A stretch of 64,000 nucleotides of DNA from an uncultured Gammaproteobacteria bacterium (GCA_947258975.1 CAMYKK010000006.1:79864-143863); one strand, 5' to 3'; counted from the first letter of the stretch, positions 50,012 to 60,043 are shown. The notes: a model not told the origin generated them from the sequence alone. A program made the numbers and translations.

Positions 50012-53000
50012 ATGATGGTTCTACGCGGACGACGCCATCATCGGCGGATAAGATTGACTCTGTTCGTTTTGTTGTTCGGCATCGCCTGGCTCCCGGCAAC
50101 GACGTTCGCATACGCGGTAGGCGCCGTGAACGGCTCGTTCGAAGTCACCGGCGCCGGTCAGGCGTCGTTTGCAGTCAAGATCGAGATCCCGCCGGGCGTC
50201 AATGACCTCGCCCCCCAACTGTCTATCGCTTACGTCAGCGGTGGCGGCAACGGATTACTGGGCCTTGGCGCCCACCTCAACGGTCTGTCCTCGATTACTC
50301 GGTGCGGGCGCACCATCGCGCAAGATGGGGTGGCGGGTGGTGTGCAGCACGATGCGGATGACCGTTTTTGCCTGGATGGTCAACGGTTGATCTCGATCAG
50401 CGGCGTCTACGGCGCCAACGGCTCTGAATACCGCACCGAGATCGACGCATTTCAGAAAGTCATCGCCAACGGTTCGATCGCTTATTCCACCGGCGGGAGC
50501 GGCCCCGAGTCATTCACCGTTCTTACCAAAGCGGGGGGGCGTATCTATTTCGGCACCACGACCGATGCGCAAATCAAACATCCGGATACCGGCGTCGTGC
50601 ATCGCTGGTGGGTCAGTCAACTGCATGACGTTCACGGCAATACCATCGATTACGAGTTCGCGGATTATACCGCTGCCGGCGATATTGGCGTAGCGGAAAC
50701 CGAGCGGATCCCCGCTGCCATACGTTACGGCCGCAACGATAGTCAGGGCGTTGGCAACAGCTTGGCGGTGGAGTTCGAATATGAGCCCCGTCCCGACCCG
50801 ATCCGCGCGTTCGCGAACGGTATCGCGTTCCGCGTCGCCAAGCGTCTGACCCACATCAAGACCTATTCCGGCGCCGCATTGGTGCGGGACTACCGCGTCG
50901 GCTACGGCACATCTCCGTCAACCGGGTCATCGCGCATGACTTCGGTGACCGAGTGCGCAGGAGACGTTGCCGTATGTCTGCCACCCACAACATTCGCGTG
51001 GCAAGACGCGGACACCGGCTGGAGCAATGGGCCGGAATTACCGCCTGACGATCTGGTGGACGGTGCCGGGCGGCCGCGCGGACTGGTCATCGATATCAAC
51101 AATGATGGGCGCACCGACTGGGTCACCGCGGTCAGGGATGCCAACGGCGCTGAGGCGTTGCACACGTGGCTGAATTCTAAGAACGGTTGGGCCTCCTCCG
51201 CCGGGTACGCTCCGCCGTCGGCGCTGACCAGCTACCACACGACCCCCGCGGGTCTACACCTTGGGGAGTTGGTGGACCTCAACGGTGACGGATTGCCGGA
51301 CTGGATCCTTTCGTATGCCGAAAGCGGTACTGCGACGCAACAGGTTTGGTTGAACACCGGAAACGGTTGGAGCAGCGACGCACGTTTTCTCTTGCCTGAG
51401 GTATTGACCGATATCGATGGTGCACCGGACGGCATGCGTCGCGCGCAACTGATCGATCTCAATGGTGACGCGCTGGCCGACGTGGTCGTCGCCACGCGCA
51501 CACCCGCCGGTGAGGTGATTCTTGGCGCGTGGCGCAACACCGGTAGCAGTTGGGTCGCCGCGCCCGAGTTCGCCCCGCCGGAGGTGCAGTATGACTACGC
51601 GGCGGGCATCGCGACCGGCATCATTTACGGCCGCTTCGCCGATATCAATGGCGACGGTCTTCCCGATTGGGTCAGGTCCGTCCAGACCGCCGGCGGCAGC
51701 ATCGTGTTCAGTACATGGATCAACACCGGATCGGGATGGCTGTTGGATAGCGATTACGAACTGCCCACCGTGTTGCTTTCGTATGTCGATGATGCGGATG
51801 GGCGGGCGCTCGCCGATCTGGTCGATGTCAACGGCGACGGTCTGCCGGATCTGGTCAGTGCTTACAAGAGCGACGGGGTGCAGACCCTCAACGTGTGGTT
51901 GAACACCGGCGCCGGCTGGCTCTATAGCCCAGATTACCAACCAGTCACCTTCGGTGTTGATTACAGCAACGGTTCGGCAAACGCTTACGGCAGCTTTTTG
52001 GATGTCACCGGAGACGGTGTTGCCGACATGGTTCGGTCTTACCAAACCACCGGCGGCACCTACGTCAACGCGGTGTGGAAGAACACCAACCCCGGCTGGG
52101 TGCCGGATAATAGTTTTGCATTGCCGACCGCGTTGATCAAACAACGCGCCAACGCCGACAGTATTCCGCGCGGCATGCTCGCCGATACCAACGGCGATGG
52201 CGCCATGGACCTGGTGGTCGCAATGGGGGGCGAATCTCCGCGCACTTTTTTGAGCGGCGTTGGTGGTGGTGAATTCGCCATACCGGAAGTGGTGACCGAG
52301 ATCGTCAACGGGTTGGGTTTCGCCACCCGGATCGAATACGTATCCAGTTCCCACAGCGGCGTGTACACGCCGGGTGCGGTCGCCGCCAGCGGGTATCCGG
52401 ATGTGGACCATCACGGCCCGTTCTTTCTCGTTTCCGCGGTACAGGCGAGCGACGGCGTCGGCGGCTGGGCGCGCGCGGAACATCGTTACGGGGGCGCCAA
52501 GGTGAACGTTACCGGCCGCGGTTCGCTGGGCTTTGCGTGGCATGAGGTGTACGACACGCGCACGGGGATTGCCATCGATTCCCGATTCGAACAACAGTAT
52601 CCATTGACCGGATGGTTACTCTCGACCACCAAGACGCTCAACGGCGTCGCCCTGTTTCACAGCAATCAGACCAATAGCTACCTGGCCCTGAACAGCGGCA
52701 AGACGTACTTTCCATATACCGAGAACAAGACGACCCACACCTATGAACTGGACGGTAGCCTGGTGTCGACGATTAGTAACCACGCGTCATACGACGACCA
52801 CGGCAACAACACCAGCTCTGTCACGTCGTCGTCCGATGCCACCGGGACCTACATCAATACCGTCCATAATACCTTCGCCGACGATGCCGCCAACTGGGTC
52901 CTGGGCAAACTAACGCGGGCCGAGTCGGCCGCTTCCGCACCCGGACAAACGACAATCACGCGGACCACCGACTACCGCTACGGCAGCGAAGGACTACTGA

Positions 53001-56000
53001 CCCGGCAAGTGGTCGAACCGGGTCACGCCCAAGCCGTCACCACCGACTACACCCATGACGGATTCGGCAATCAGGCCGCCACCACCGTCAGCGCCGCGGG
53101 GATCGAGACCCGCAATAGTGCCTTGACCTTCGGCGCCGACGGTCGTTTTCCCATTCAGGCCAGCAACGCGCTGGGCCACACCGCTACCAAGCAGTACGAC
53201 GACCGTTTCGGCGTGGTCACCAGCGCGGTCGACGCAAACGGTCAGGAGACCCGCTACGACTACGACGAATTCGGGCGCAAGATCACCGAGACCAAGGCGC
53301 GCACCGACGGGGAAGAGGACGGGCGCGATGTCCTCGTCTACGCGTGGTGCGACGCCACCTGCCCGGCCAACGGGGCGTTCCTTGTCGGTGTCGTCGACAA
53401 CCAGGGCGAATCACCGGAGACCGTGTACCACGACATGCTGGGCCGTGAGGTACGCAAACAGACGTTCGGGTTTGACGGCACGCCGGTGTACCAAGATACT
53501 GAATTTGACGCCTTTGGTCGCAAAGCCCGCCAGTCTCGCCCGTACTTCAAGGACACAGAGCCGAAGTGGACCAGTTACGGCTATGACGTCCTCGGTCGCT
53601 TGATCCGCCGCACCGCGGCGAACGGGACGCAGACGACCATCGACCATGATGGCCGCACCACGCGCATCACCAACGCCCTGGGCCAGACGTCGGCGCGCAC
53701 CGTGAACGCTCAGGGTAAGCCGGTGGTGACCGTCGACGCCGCCGGCAACCAGACGCAGTACCAATACGATGCAGTGGGCAACCTCGTGCGCACCACCGAC
53801 GCCTACGGCAATGTCATCGAGACCGGCTATGACGTGTTCGGCCGCAAGATCAGCATGAGCGACCCCGACATGGGGACCTGGCAGTATCAATACGATGCAC
53901 TCGGCAACCTGATCCGGCAGCAGGACGCCAAAGACCAGGCGGTCACGCTCGAATACGACTCACTCAACCGCCTGGTGCGCCGCGTCGAGGCCGAGGGCGA
54001 GACGCTGTGGACCTACGACACCGCCGCCAACGGCATCGGCAGGCTGAGACAGGTGTCCGGTCTCGACGGCTATGTACGCAGCCACGATTACGATCAGTTC
54101 GGTCGCCTCACCCGGGTCGAGGAGACCATCGACAACCAGCGCTACGTGACCGAGACCGGGTATCAGGGTGGCACCGACCGGGTTGACTATGTCGTCTATC
54201 CCTCGCAGCTCGTGGTGCGCACGACCTACAACGAATACGGGTTTCCCATAGAGGTGCGCAGCGCCGGTCGGGATGCCTACCAGGACTATCTGAATCAATA
54301 CGACCTCGCGCAGCAGCTGGCCCAGGACGCCATCGATCTGGAGGCCAGCCTTGCGGACCAGCGCCAGACCCACATCGACACTATGCATTACTACAACAAT
54401 CTGGCCCAACCCTACGCGAACGACGCGCAGCACTATGCGGATCTCGCCAACGATGCGGTCGATGCCTATAACTATGCGGTCGGTCAGGCCAACTACTACG
54501 CCGCTACCGCCAATCAACATTACCGCATCGCGGGTGAGAAGTGGGCGCAGGCAAATATATTCTGGCGCGAATACAACACTGCCGTCGATATGTATAACGC
54601 GTCAACTACCCAATGGGAAGTGGATTTCTGGAACGGGTGGGTCGAAAGCCATAGACGATCTGCAGAGATCTCAGAACAGGAAGCCCAAACTTACGAGAAC
54701 GCCGCCGACGGCTTCGCCTACCGAGCCAATTGGTGGGCGGATAAGGCGAACACCCACGCCAAGCAGGCTGATCAATACAGTCAGACCGCCAATACCAAGG
54801 CGGAGCAGGCGAATACTTATTACGCGCATGCGAGTCAGGAGGCCAACGCCGTCAACGCCATCGACAAGCAGGTGCAGGATGCGGTGGACGCCGCCAATCT
54901 CGCGGTAGAGCGCGCCGATCAGTCATACGCGCAGTACGAAGGCAACTCGATACTGCACTGGAGCGCCAACGAAGTCGGCGCCGACGGTCAAATCACGAAG
55001 TTCACCCAGGGCAACAACGTCGTCACCGATCTGGAATACAACAGCAACACCGGCCGGCTGATTCATTTGCGCACGCAGGGCAACATCAACGTCGCGGCCA
55101 CGCTCGCGACGGAGGTGATCCAGGGATTTCTCGATAAGCTGCGACAGTTCGTCAGTGACTTCAGCCAGCAGTCCGCTGAGTACCAGGGCAAGCGCGGCGG
55201 TGCGTTGGCGGACCAAGACCGTGCTATCCAGGATGCGGCCGCGGCACGCCGGCGAGCGGTTTTGCTGCGCTTCATCAACGACCGCGCCCGCGCGACGGTC
55301 GCCGAAGCCGAGGCCCAGCAATACGACAAACAGGCCGACATCCACGGGATCAACGCCGATCTCAACGGCGCATTGGCGGACGTCCACGACGCCTCGGTGC
55401 AGGGCGCCCAGGCGTTGCTCGCACAGTACGCCGGCCCGGTGGACGACCCGGCGCAGGGACGCGCGCTGGAGGCGGCCTACCATGATCTGCTCGCCGTCCA
55501 CTACCGCGCCGTCGAGGATCTATACCAGCGGTTGGCCGGCGACTATGCACAACTGGCGACCCACTATCAGTCGTTTGCGGTGCCGGCGCAGGCGGACCGC
55601 GACAGCATTGGCGACCTGTCCCGTCAGCTCGCGCAGATCGCTGAATACAACCGGACCCGTGCCGAGTCGTTTGCCGCCGTGTCGTCCGCAGCAGAGAACC
55701 TTGGTGCCAGACCGGATGTGAACGCGCTGCTGCAGCCGTTGAATGATAATGGCGGGGTACTGTTCGGTGCCGCAATAATCCTCGATTGGTTGGCCGACGT
55801 TCTCGCTATGGTCCAACAGGGAACCCAGGCATTGAATGCCCAGTTGGAGCAGAACTACCTGCAACAAGGCGACACACAAACTGCGTCCTACTTCGGCCTC
55901 CACGCGACTCTCTACCGTGACCGCATCGCGTTGTTCCGTGCGCTGGCGTCCGTATTCCGGCAGCGCGCCGAGGGCGAACTCACGGAAGAAAACGATGACA

Positions 56001-58288
56001 ATGATGGTGTAGGCGAGGCGGCGCTCGCGGTATCTGTTGATCTGTTCGCGGTGGCGGCGCACAACCAGACATTGTCCGAGCAATACGCCGAGATGGCGAC
56101 CAACGCTTATTGGGAGGCATTGTATGAGGAATATAACGCCGAGTTCACCGATGCCGCACTGCTGCACAATGGTACCGCCGACGACAACGCGGCGCTCGCG
56201 GCCGACCACGAAGACAAAGCCCGGCTTGCGCGCAATGCCTTCGCGCAGCAGACGCTGGCCGCCGACGGTGTCGTGCAGGACGACTTTTACGTCTACGATC
56301 AGGTTGGAAACCTGATCGAGCGCCGAAACCGTGCCGTCGATCTGATCGAGACCTTCGACTACGACACTCTCAACCGTTTGACTCAAGCGAATCTGGCCGG
56401 GCAGGGCGCCGAACTATATGAGTTGGTGGGCCTGACCAGTACCCAGTTCGAATACGACGCGCTCGGCAACATCACTTTCCGCTCCGACGTGGGGAATTAC
56501 AGCTACGGCAACAACGCCGGCCCCCATGCGGTCACCGCGGTCAGCGGCACTAAGAATGCCAGCTACGCCTACGACGCCAACGGCAACCAACTGTCCGGCG
56601 ATGGCCGCGTCCAGACCTGGACGTCATACAACAAGCCGTCACGCATCGCGAAGAGCGGCCACGTTGCCGACATGTTTTACGGGCCGGAACGCCAGCTCAT
56701 CAAGCAGGAGGAGACCAACGGCGGCGAACACACGGTCACCGTTCGCGTCGGCGCCCTCTATGAGAAGGTCACCACGGCCACCACGGTCAGCCATCGCTTC
56801 CATGTCACCATTGGCGGCCAAGCTGTGGCGGTGATCACCGAGATAAGCGGCGATGCCCCCAAGACCCATTATCTGCATCGCGACCATCTGGATTCGGTTA
56901 CCGCCATCACCGACGAGAACGGCTTCGTGGTCGAACGCTTCCACTACGACCCGTTCGGTAAGCGGCGCCTGGCGGTGGTCGCGAACGACCCGATCGGCAA
57001 TCTGCTCAATGCATCGACCGACCGCGGCTATACCGGCCACAAGCATCTCGCCGGGGTCGAGCTGATTCATATGGACGGACGGGTGTACGATCCTTCGCTG
57101 GGCAGATTCGTGTCCGCCGATCCTCACATCCAGTTCCCACTGTTCAGCCAGAGCCTGAACCGCTACAGCTATGTGCTGAACAACCCGCTCAATGCCATCG
57201 ATCCGAGCGGCTACTTCTCGTTCAATCCGTTCAAGGCTGTCAAGAAGCTGTTCAAGAAGGTAGCTAAAGTCGTCAAGAAAGTCGTCACCAAAGTTGTTGG
57301 CTTTGTTGAGAAGTATTGGCGGCCGATTGCCGCGATTACGATCGCGGTGGTGGTGCCACACATAGCGGTAGCGATGGCACCGGGGGTATCATCGGTGGCC
57401 GCCTTGCCGGCAATGGCAAAGTTGGCCGTCGGTGGCATAGCCGGAGGACTGGCGGGCTTGGTGTCTACTGGAAGTCTCAAAGGCGCGTTGCTTGGGGCAG
57501 CCAGTGGGTTTGCGTTCGCCGGGATAGGCAATTACTTCGCGACGACGCAAAATGCATCGTTGGTAAACAGTATCAACGATGGCGCGCGAAACGTAACACG
57601 TTCATTGACGTCGCTCGGCAGGGCCATGAAGACGTTTGCCCACGGCGCGGTCGGAGGGGTTGCCGGAAGAATGAGCGGTGCGAGTTTTTCCAAGGCATTT
57701 TTGTCAACGGGATTCACCCAAGCGTTTGCTCCTGGCGTTGGACGCATTGCAGGATTCCGCGGCGACCAATTCGCACGCGTAGGTGCAGGGGCCATGGTAA
57801 GTGGGATAGCATCAGAGCTTGCAGGAGGTAGATTCGCGAAGGGCGCGATGTTGGGAGCATTTTCGCGGTGGTTTAATGATGAGTGGCATAAAAGCGGTGA
57901 AAATAAGAATGTTGTGCGAGTGAAACAGCCTTACCGTCGGGTTCCCGTAGGAGCTAGTTATCCAGGCCAGTATGCAGCAACTGCTTGGGCGCCAATAGAG
58001 TTTATGACTCCCCTTGGTGTGCTTCGTGTCCATCCACCGGGCCTACAATTTCAATATCGCAATGTTACTTTCGGAGACTATCAGGATTATCGTTACTACG
58101 AGTATGAACGGGTCTCTGACGTCGAAAATTATGTTATTACTAACCCTAGCCACGATCTCGGCTTCAAACACATTGGGACCTTTCCTGAACCAACGTTTCG
58201 AAGCGTTTATACCGAAACTCAAATCCGAGCATGTCTATTTGGAGGCTGCTCAGAAACTGGTTATTTGTTTTCCTTTCAAACTAATTAA
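50012..58288 (+). CDS. Giant secreted SpvB/FG-GAP/YD-repeat RHS protein with helical insert
   Basis: Protein of 2,758 residues. A signal peptide (about 7-30) is followed by an SpvB-like domain (GSFEVTGAGQASFAVKIEIP) and then about six FG-GAP/VCBS repeats at residues 350-750 with calcium loops such as DLNGDGLPDW. YD repeats run from about 900 to 1420. A 660-residue Ala/Asp/Tyr/Gln-rich helical block (about 1424-2085) interrupts them before they resume. The RHS core (RDHLDSVTAITDENG, YDPSLGRFVSADP) ends near residue 2370. A hydrophobic glycine-rich pre-toxin region ends RWFNDEW near 2620, and a roughly 138-residue AT-rich tip follows. It resembles a polymorphic toxin; no toxin fold is recognised. 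Start ATG 50012; the frame upstream is REP-derived. Confidence 0.85.
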   Translation: MMVLRGRRHHRRIRLTLFVLLFGIAWLPATTFAYAVGAVNGSFEVTGAGQASFAVKIEIPPGVNDLAPQLSIAYVSGGGNGLLGLGAHLNGLSSITRCGRTIAQDGVAGGVQHDADDRFCLDGQRLISISGVYGANGSEYRTEIDAFQKVIANGSIAYSTGGSGPESFTVLTKAGGRIYFGTTTDAQIKHPDTGVVHRWWVSQLHDVHGNTIDYEFADYTAAGDIGVAETERIPAAIRYGRNDSQGVGNSLAVEFEYEPRPDPIRAFANGIAFRVAKRLTHIKTYSGAALVRDYRVGYGTSPSTGSSRMTSVTECAGDVAVCLPPTTFAWQDADTGWSNGPELPPDDLVDGAGRPRGLVIDINNDGRTDWVTAVRDANGAEALHTWLNSKNGWASSAGYAPPSALTSYHTTPAGLHLGELVDLNGDGLPDWILSYAESGTATQQVWLNTGNGWSSDARFLLPEVLTDIDGAPDGMRRAQLIDLNGDALADVVVATRTPAGEVILGAWRNTGSSWVAAPEFAPPEVQYDYAAGIATGIIYGRFADINGDGLPDWVRSVQTAGGSIVFSTWINTGSGWLLDSDYELPTVLLSYVDDADGRALADLVDVNGDGLPDLVSAYKSDGVQTLNVWLNTGAGWLYSPDYQPVTFGVDYSNGSANAYGSFLDVTGDGVADMVRSYQTTGGTYVNAVWKNTNPGWVPDNSFALPTALIKQRANADSIPRGMLADTNGDGAMDLVVAMGGESPRTFLSGVGGGEFAIPEVVTEIVNGLGFATRIEYVSSSHSGVYTPGAVAASGYPDVDHHGPFFLVSAVQASDGVGGWARAEHRYGGAKVNVTGRGSLGFAWHEVYDTRTGIAIDSRFEQQYPLTGWLLSTTKTLNGVALFHSNQTNSYLALNSGKTYFPYTENKTTHTYELDGSLVSTISNHASYDDHGNNTSSVTSSSDATGTYINTVHNTFADDAANWVLGKLTRAESAASAPGQTTITRTTDYRYGSEGLLTRQVVEPGHAQAVTTDYTHDGFGNQAATTVSAAGIETRNSALTFGADGRFPIQASNALGHTATKQYDDRFGVVTSAVDANGQETRYDYDEFGRKITETKARTDGEEDGRDVLVYAWCDATCPANGAFLVGVVDNQGESPETVYHDMLGREVRKQTFGFDGTPVYQDTEFDAFGRKARQSRPYFKDTEPKWTSYGYDVLGRLIRRTAANGTQTTIDHDGRTTRITNALGQTSARTVNAQGKPVVTVDAAGNQTQYQYDAVGNLVRTTDAYGNVIETGYDVFGRKISMSDPDMGTWQYQYDALGNLIRQQDAKDQAVTLEYDSLNRLVRRVEAEGETLWTYDTAANGIGRLRQVSGLDGYVRSHDYDQFGRLTRVEETIDNQRYVTETGYQGGTDRVDYVVYPSQLVVRTTYNEYGFPIEVRSAGRDAYQDYLNQYDLAQQLAQDAIDLEASLADQRQTHIDTMHYYNNLAQPYANDAQHYADLANDAVDAYNYAVGQANYYAATANQHYRIAGEKWAQANIFWREYNTAVDMYNASTTQWEVDFWNGWVESHRRSAEISEQEAQTYENAADGFAYRANWWADKANTHAKQADQYSQTANTKAEQANTYYAHASQEANAVNAIDKQVQDAVDAANLAVERADQSYAQYEGNSILHWSANEVGADGQITKFTQGNNVVTDLEYNSNTGRLIHLRTQGNINVAATLATEVIQGFLDKLRQFVSDFSQQSAEYQGKRGGALADQDRAIQDAAAARRRAVLLRFINDRARATVAEAEAQQYDKQADIHGINADLNGALADVHDASVQGAQALLAQYAGPVDDPAQGRALEAAYHDLLAVHYRAVEDLYQRLAGDYAQLATHYQSFAVPAQADRDSIGDLSRQLAQIAEYNRTRAESFAAVSSAAENLGARPDVNALLQPLNDNGGVLFGAAIILDWLADVLAMVQQGTQALNAQLEQNYLQQGDTQTASYFGLHATLYRDRIALFRALASVFRQRAEGELTEENDDNDGVGEAALAVSVDLFAVAAHNQTLSEQYAEMATNAYWEALYEEYNAEFTDAALLHNGTADDNAALAADHEDKARLARNAFAQQTLAADGVVQDDFYVYDQVGNLIERRNRAVDLIETFDYDTLNRLTQANLAGQGAELYELVGLTSTQFEYDALGNITFRSDVGNYSYGNNAGPHAVTAVSGTKNASYAYDANGNQLSGDGRVQTWTSYNKPSRIAKSGHVADMFYGPERQLIKQEETNGGEHTVTVRVGALYEKVTTATTVSHRFHVTIGGQAVAVITEISGDAPKTHYLHRDHLDSVTAITDENGFVVERFHYDPFGKRRLAVVANDPIGNLLNASTDRGYTGHKHLAGVELIHMDGRVYDPSLGRFVSADPHIQFPLFSQSLNRYSYVLNNPLNAIDPSGYFSFNPFKAVKKLFKKVAKVVKKVVTKVVGFVEKYWRPIAAITIAVVVPHIAVAMAPGVSSVAALPAMAKLAVGGIAGGLAGLVSTGSLKGALLGAASGFAFAGIGNYFATTQNASLVNSINDGARNVTRSLTSLGRAMKTFAHGAVGGVAGRMSGASFSKAFLSTGFTQAFAPGVGRIAGFRGDQFARVGAGAMVSGIASELAGGRFAKGAMLGAFSRWFNDEWHKSGENKNVVRVKQPYRRVPVGASYPGQYAATAWAPIEFMTPLGVLRVHPPGLQFQYRNVTFGDYQDYRYYEYERVSDVENYVITNPSHDLGFKHIGTFPEPTFRSVYTETQIRACLFGGCSETGYLFSFQTN

Positions 58289-58307
58289 GCAAAATGAGAC
58301 TAACTAA

Positions 58308-58784
58308 GTGGTAAGTAGGCGCGACATAATTCTCTTGTTGTTTTTGGGCGTTTGTTGGATGGGTACGCTGGTTATTCCATATTTCCTTTCTGATAGGGTT
58401 ACCGAGTCTTTGTCAATTGAGTTGTCTCCCGAGCATCTCGAATTGAAGAATAAAACAGAGATGAGTCTTGAAGAGTTAAACAGACTGAAAGAACTGGATC
58501 AGAAAGTTATGAATCAAATAGAAAAAAGTACTCGAGAAAAAGGATTTTCGATTTCCTTTTTTAGGAATGAGGCAGTTTTCGTTTTGGCTGTTGGCTGGTT
58601 GTTAATAGGTTTTCTTATTAAGCAACTTTCGTATCTTCATCTAGTGTTTGTTTTTGTACTTTTTTGCATAGGCGCAATACTTGGATTAGTAACTGTTGCC
58701 GAGTTAGTTATTTATTCATTGATCGTAATCGCGGGTTTTGTCCTGAGAACGAAAATTGTAATGAAGGGGACAGACCCCAATTAA
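58308..58784 (+). CDS. Small membrane protein, candidate immunity protein
   Basis: Protein of 158 residues with a hydrophobic N-terminus (about 8-27), a charged helical middle (about 40-85) and about three C-terminal membrane segments. It starts with GTG 19 bp after the RHS gene. Its base composition is clearly more AT-rich than the region, matching the RHS tip. Position and composition suggest the cognate immunity gene of the tip; no family is recognised. The last codons (KGTDPN) lie inside a REP copy, so the native end may have been altered. Confidence 0.6.
   Translation: MVSRRDIILLLFLGVCWMGTLVIPYFLSDRVTESLSIELSPEHLELKNKTEMSLEELNRLKELDQKVMNQIEKSTREKGFSISFFRNEAVFVLAVGWLLIGFLIKQLSYLHLVFVFVLFCIGAILGLVTVAELVIYSLIVIAGFVLRTKIVMKGTDPN
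58766..58778. repeat. REP core, variant
   Basis: ggggacagacccc differs by one base from the family palindrome. It overlaps the 3' end of the candidate immunity gene. Confidence 0.7.
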
Positions 58785-58836
58785 TCAAATGAGGCGGCCA
58801 ATTTATATCTACCCACTTGAAATGATGCAGAAACTG

Positions 58837-58849
58837 GGGGTCTGACCCC
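58837..58849. repeat. REP core at left flank of the transposase gene
   Basis: ggggtctgacccc followed by aagggaaact. The same extended 25-bp sequence recurs at 60006-60030. Confidence 0.85.
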
Positions 58850-58880
58850 AAGGGAAACTAAAGAGACACGGAGGTGACAT

Positions 58881-59555
58881 ATGGCAAGGAAGCCCAGATT
58901 TGTGTTGCCGGGACATCCGCAGCACGTGACACAACGAGGCGTTGATAAACGTGCGACGTTTTTCCACGAGCGAGATTACCGGTATTACTTGGAATGGTTG
59001 GCCAAGGCATGCGCGGAGCATGACTGTGATATACATGCCTACGTATTAATGACGAACCATGTCCATTTGTTGATGACGCCACATACACAAGACAGTATTT
59101 CAAAGGTGATGCAGGCGGTGGGCAGGCGCTATGTGCGTTACGTGAACGACAATTATGACCGAACTGGTCCGCTGTGGGACGGCCGTTTTAAACCGTCGCT
59201 AATCGATTCTGAGAAATACCTGTTGACGTGCATGCGATATATTGAGCTTAATCCCGTGTGGGCGTCCATGGTGGATGACCCAATGGACTATAGCTGGTCA
59301 AGCCACCGGCACAATTGTGGTGGCAAGCAAGATGATGTGGTGACCCATCATGCCCTGTATCGGGCTCTGGGCAACACACCAGTGACGCGTGCGCGGGCCT
59401 ATCGTTACTTGTTTCAATTTCATATTAATGATGAGGATTTGACCCGCGTTCGGAAATGCGCGCGGCAAGGCAACATATTGGGTGGCAGGCGATTCAAAAA
59501 GGAGATTCAAAAGATGATGGTCAAGCGCTCGAATAAAGGGGTCAGACCCCGATGA
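58881..59555 (+). CDS. REP-associated tyrosine transposase (RAYT, Y1 family)
   Basis: IS200/IS605-like single-strand transposase of 224 residues. The HUH metal motif is MTNHVHLLM (H60 and H62). The catalytic tyrosine is among GRRYVRYVNDNY (Y84, Y87 or Y92), followed by the RAYT marks RTGPLWDGRFK and YIELNPVWASMV. A strong GGAGGTGA site precedes the ATG. REP cores lie on both sides, at 58837 and 59538, and the right one encodes its last residues (GVRPR). It is probably responsible for the ggggtctgacccc copies seen across the window. Confidence 0.92.
   Translation: MARKPRFVLPGHPQHVTQRGVDKRATFFHERDYRYYLEWLAKACAEHDCDIHAYVLMTNHVHLLMTPHTQDSISKVMQAVGRRYVRYVNDNYDRTGPLWDGRFKPSLIDSEKYLLTCMRYIELNPVWASMVDDPMDYSWSSHRHNCGGKQDDVVTHHALYRALGNTPVTRARAYRYLFQFHINDEDLTRVRKCARQGNILGGRRFKKEIQKMMVKRSNKGVRPR
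59538..59550. repeat. REP core overlapping the transposase 3' end
   Basis: ggggtcagacccc, the reverse complement of the left-flank copy, lies within the last codons of the transposase gene and 1 bp before the next ATG. Confidence 0.85.
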
Positions 59556-59989
59556 GACAAGCTTTTATATATCCGCTCGTAGGCATGGTCGGGTTTGTCA
59601 TTGCCTCGGGGGTGATGTGGTGGCGCACTGATGTATCTGATGAAGATCGCGTCATGCTGCCCCCGGTGGTGTCGCCGGCGGCGGTGGAACAGGCGAGAAA
59701 AGAGATTCGGAAGGTCGACGTAGAGGTCAGCAAGATGGAACAGGCACGAAAAGACATGGAATCTACGCTCGCTAACTTGGCACGTGCCGAAGCGTTGAAG
59801 CAAGACGTGGAACAGCTTTCAGAAAGAGTAAGCGACCTTCCGCATCCTACGTTGTTGAGGGATCCGGGGCGCCGACCATCAGATTCTGCAGGCGATAGTG
59901 TTGGTCCGAGCAAAGTGATCGAGGCCTATCACAACGAGACCGGCATCAGCCCGGAGCATATCGGCGAACTGATGAACCGTTCGCGGTGA
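59552..59989 (+). CDS. Hypothetical membrane-anchored coiled-coil protein
   Basis: Protein of 145 residues with one N-terminal membrane segment (IYPLVGMVGFVIASGVMWW) and then a coiled coil (about 45-95, VEQARKEIRKVDVEVSKMEQ ... EALKQDVEQLSERVSDL). No known family. Its ATG overlaps the transposase stop (ATGA) and follows a REP core by 1 bp, so its original promoter or 5' end may have been displaced. Confidence 0.55.
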   Translation: MRQAFIYPLVGMVGFVIASGVMWWRTDVSDEDRVMLPPVVSPAAVEQARKEIRKVDVEVSKMEQARKDMESTLANLARAEALKQDVEQLSERVSDLPHPTLLRDPGRRPSDSAGDSVGPSKVIEAYHNETGISPEHIGELMNRSR

Positions 59990-60007
59990 CGAGTGTGTGA
60001 ACTGATG

Positions 60008-60020
60008 GGGGTCTGACCCC
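60008..60020. repeat. REP core
   Basis: ggggtctgacccc followed by aagggaaact, the same extended sequence as at 58837. It lies 19 bp after the coiled-coil gene. Confidence 0.85.
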
Positions 60021-60043
60021 AAGGGAAACTGAGGCAAAAAAGT

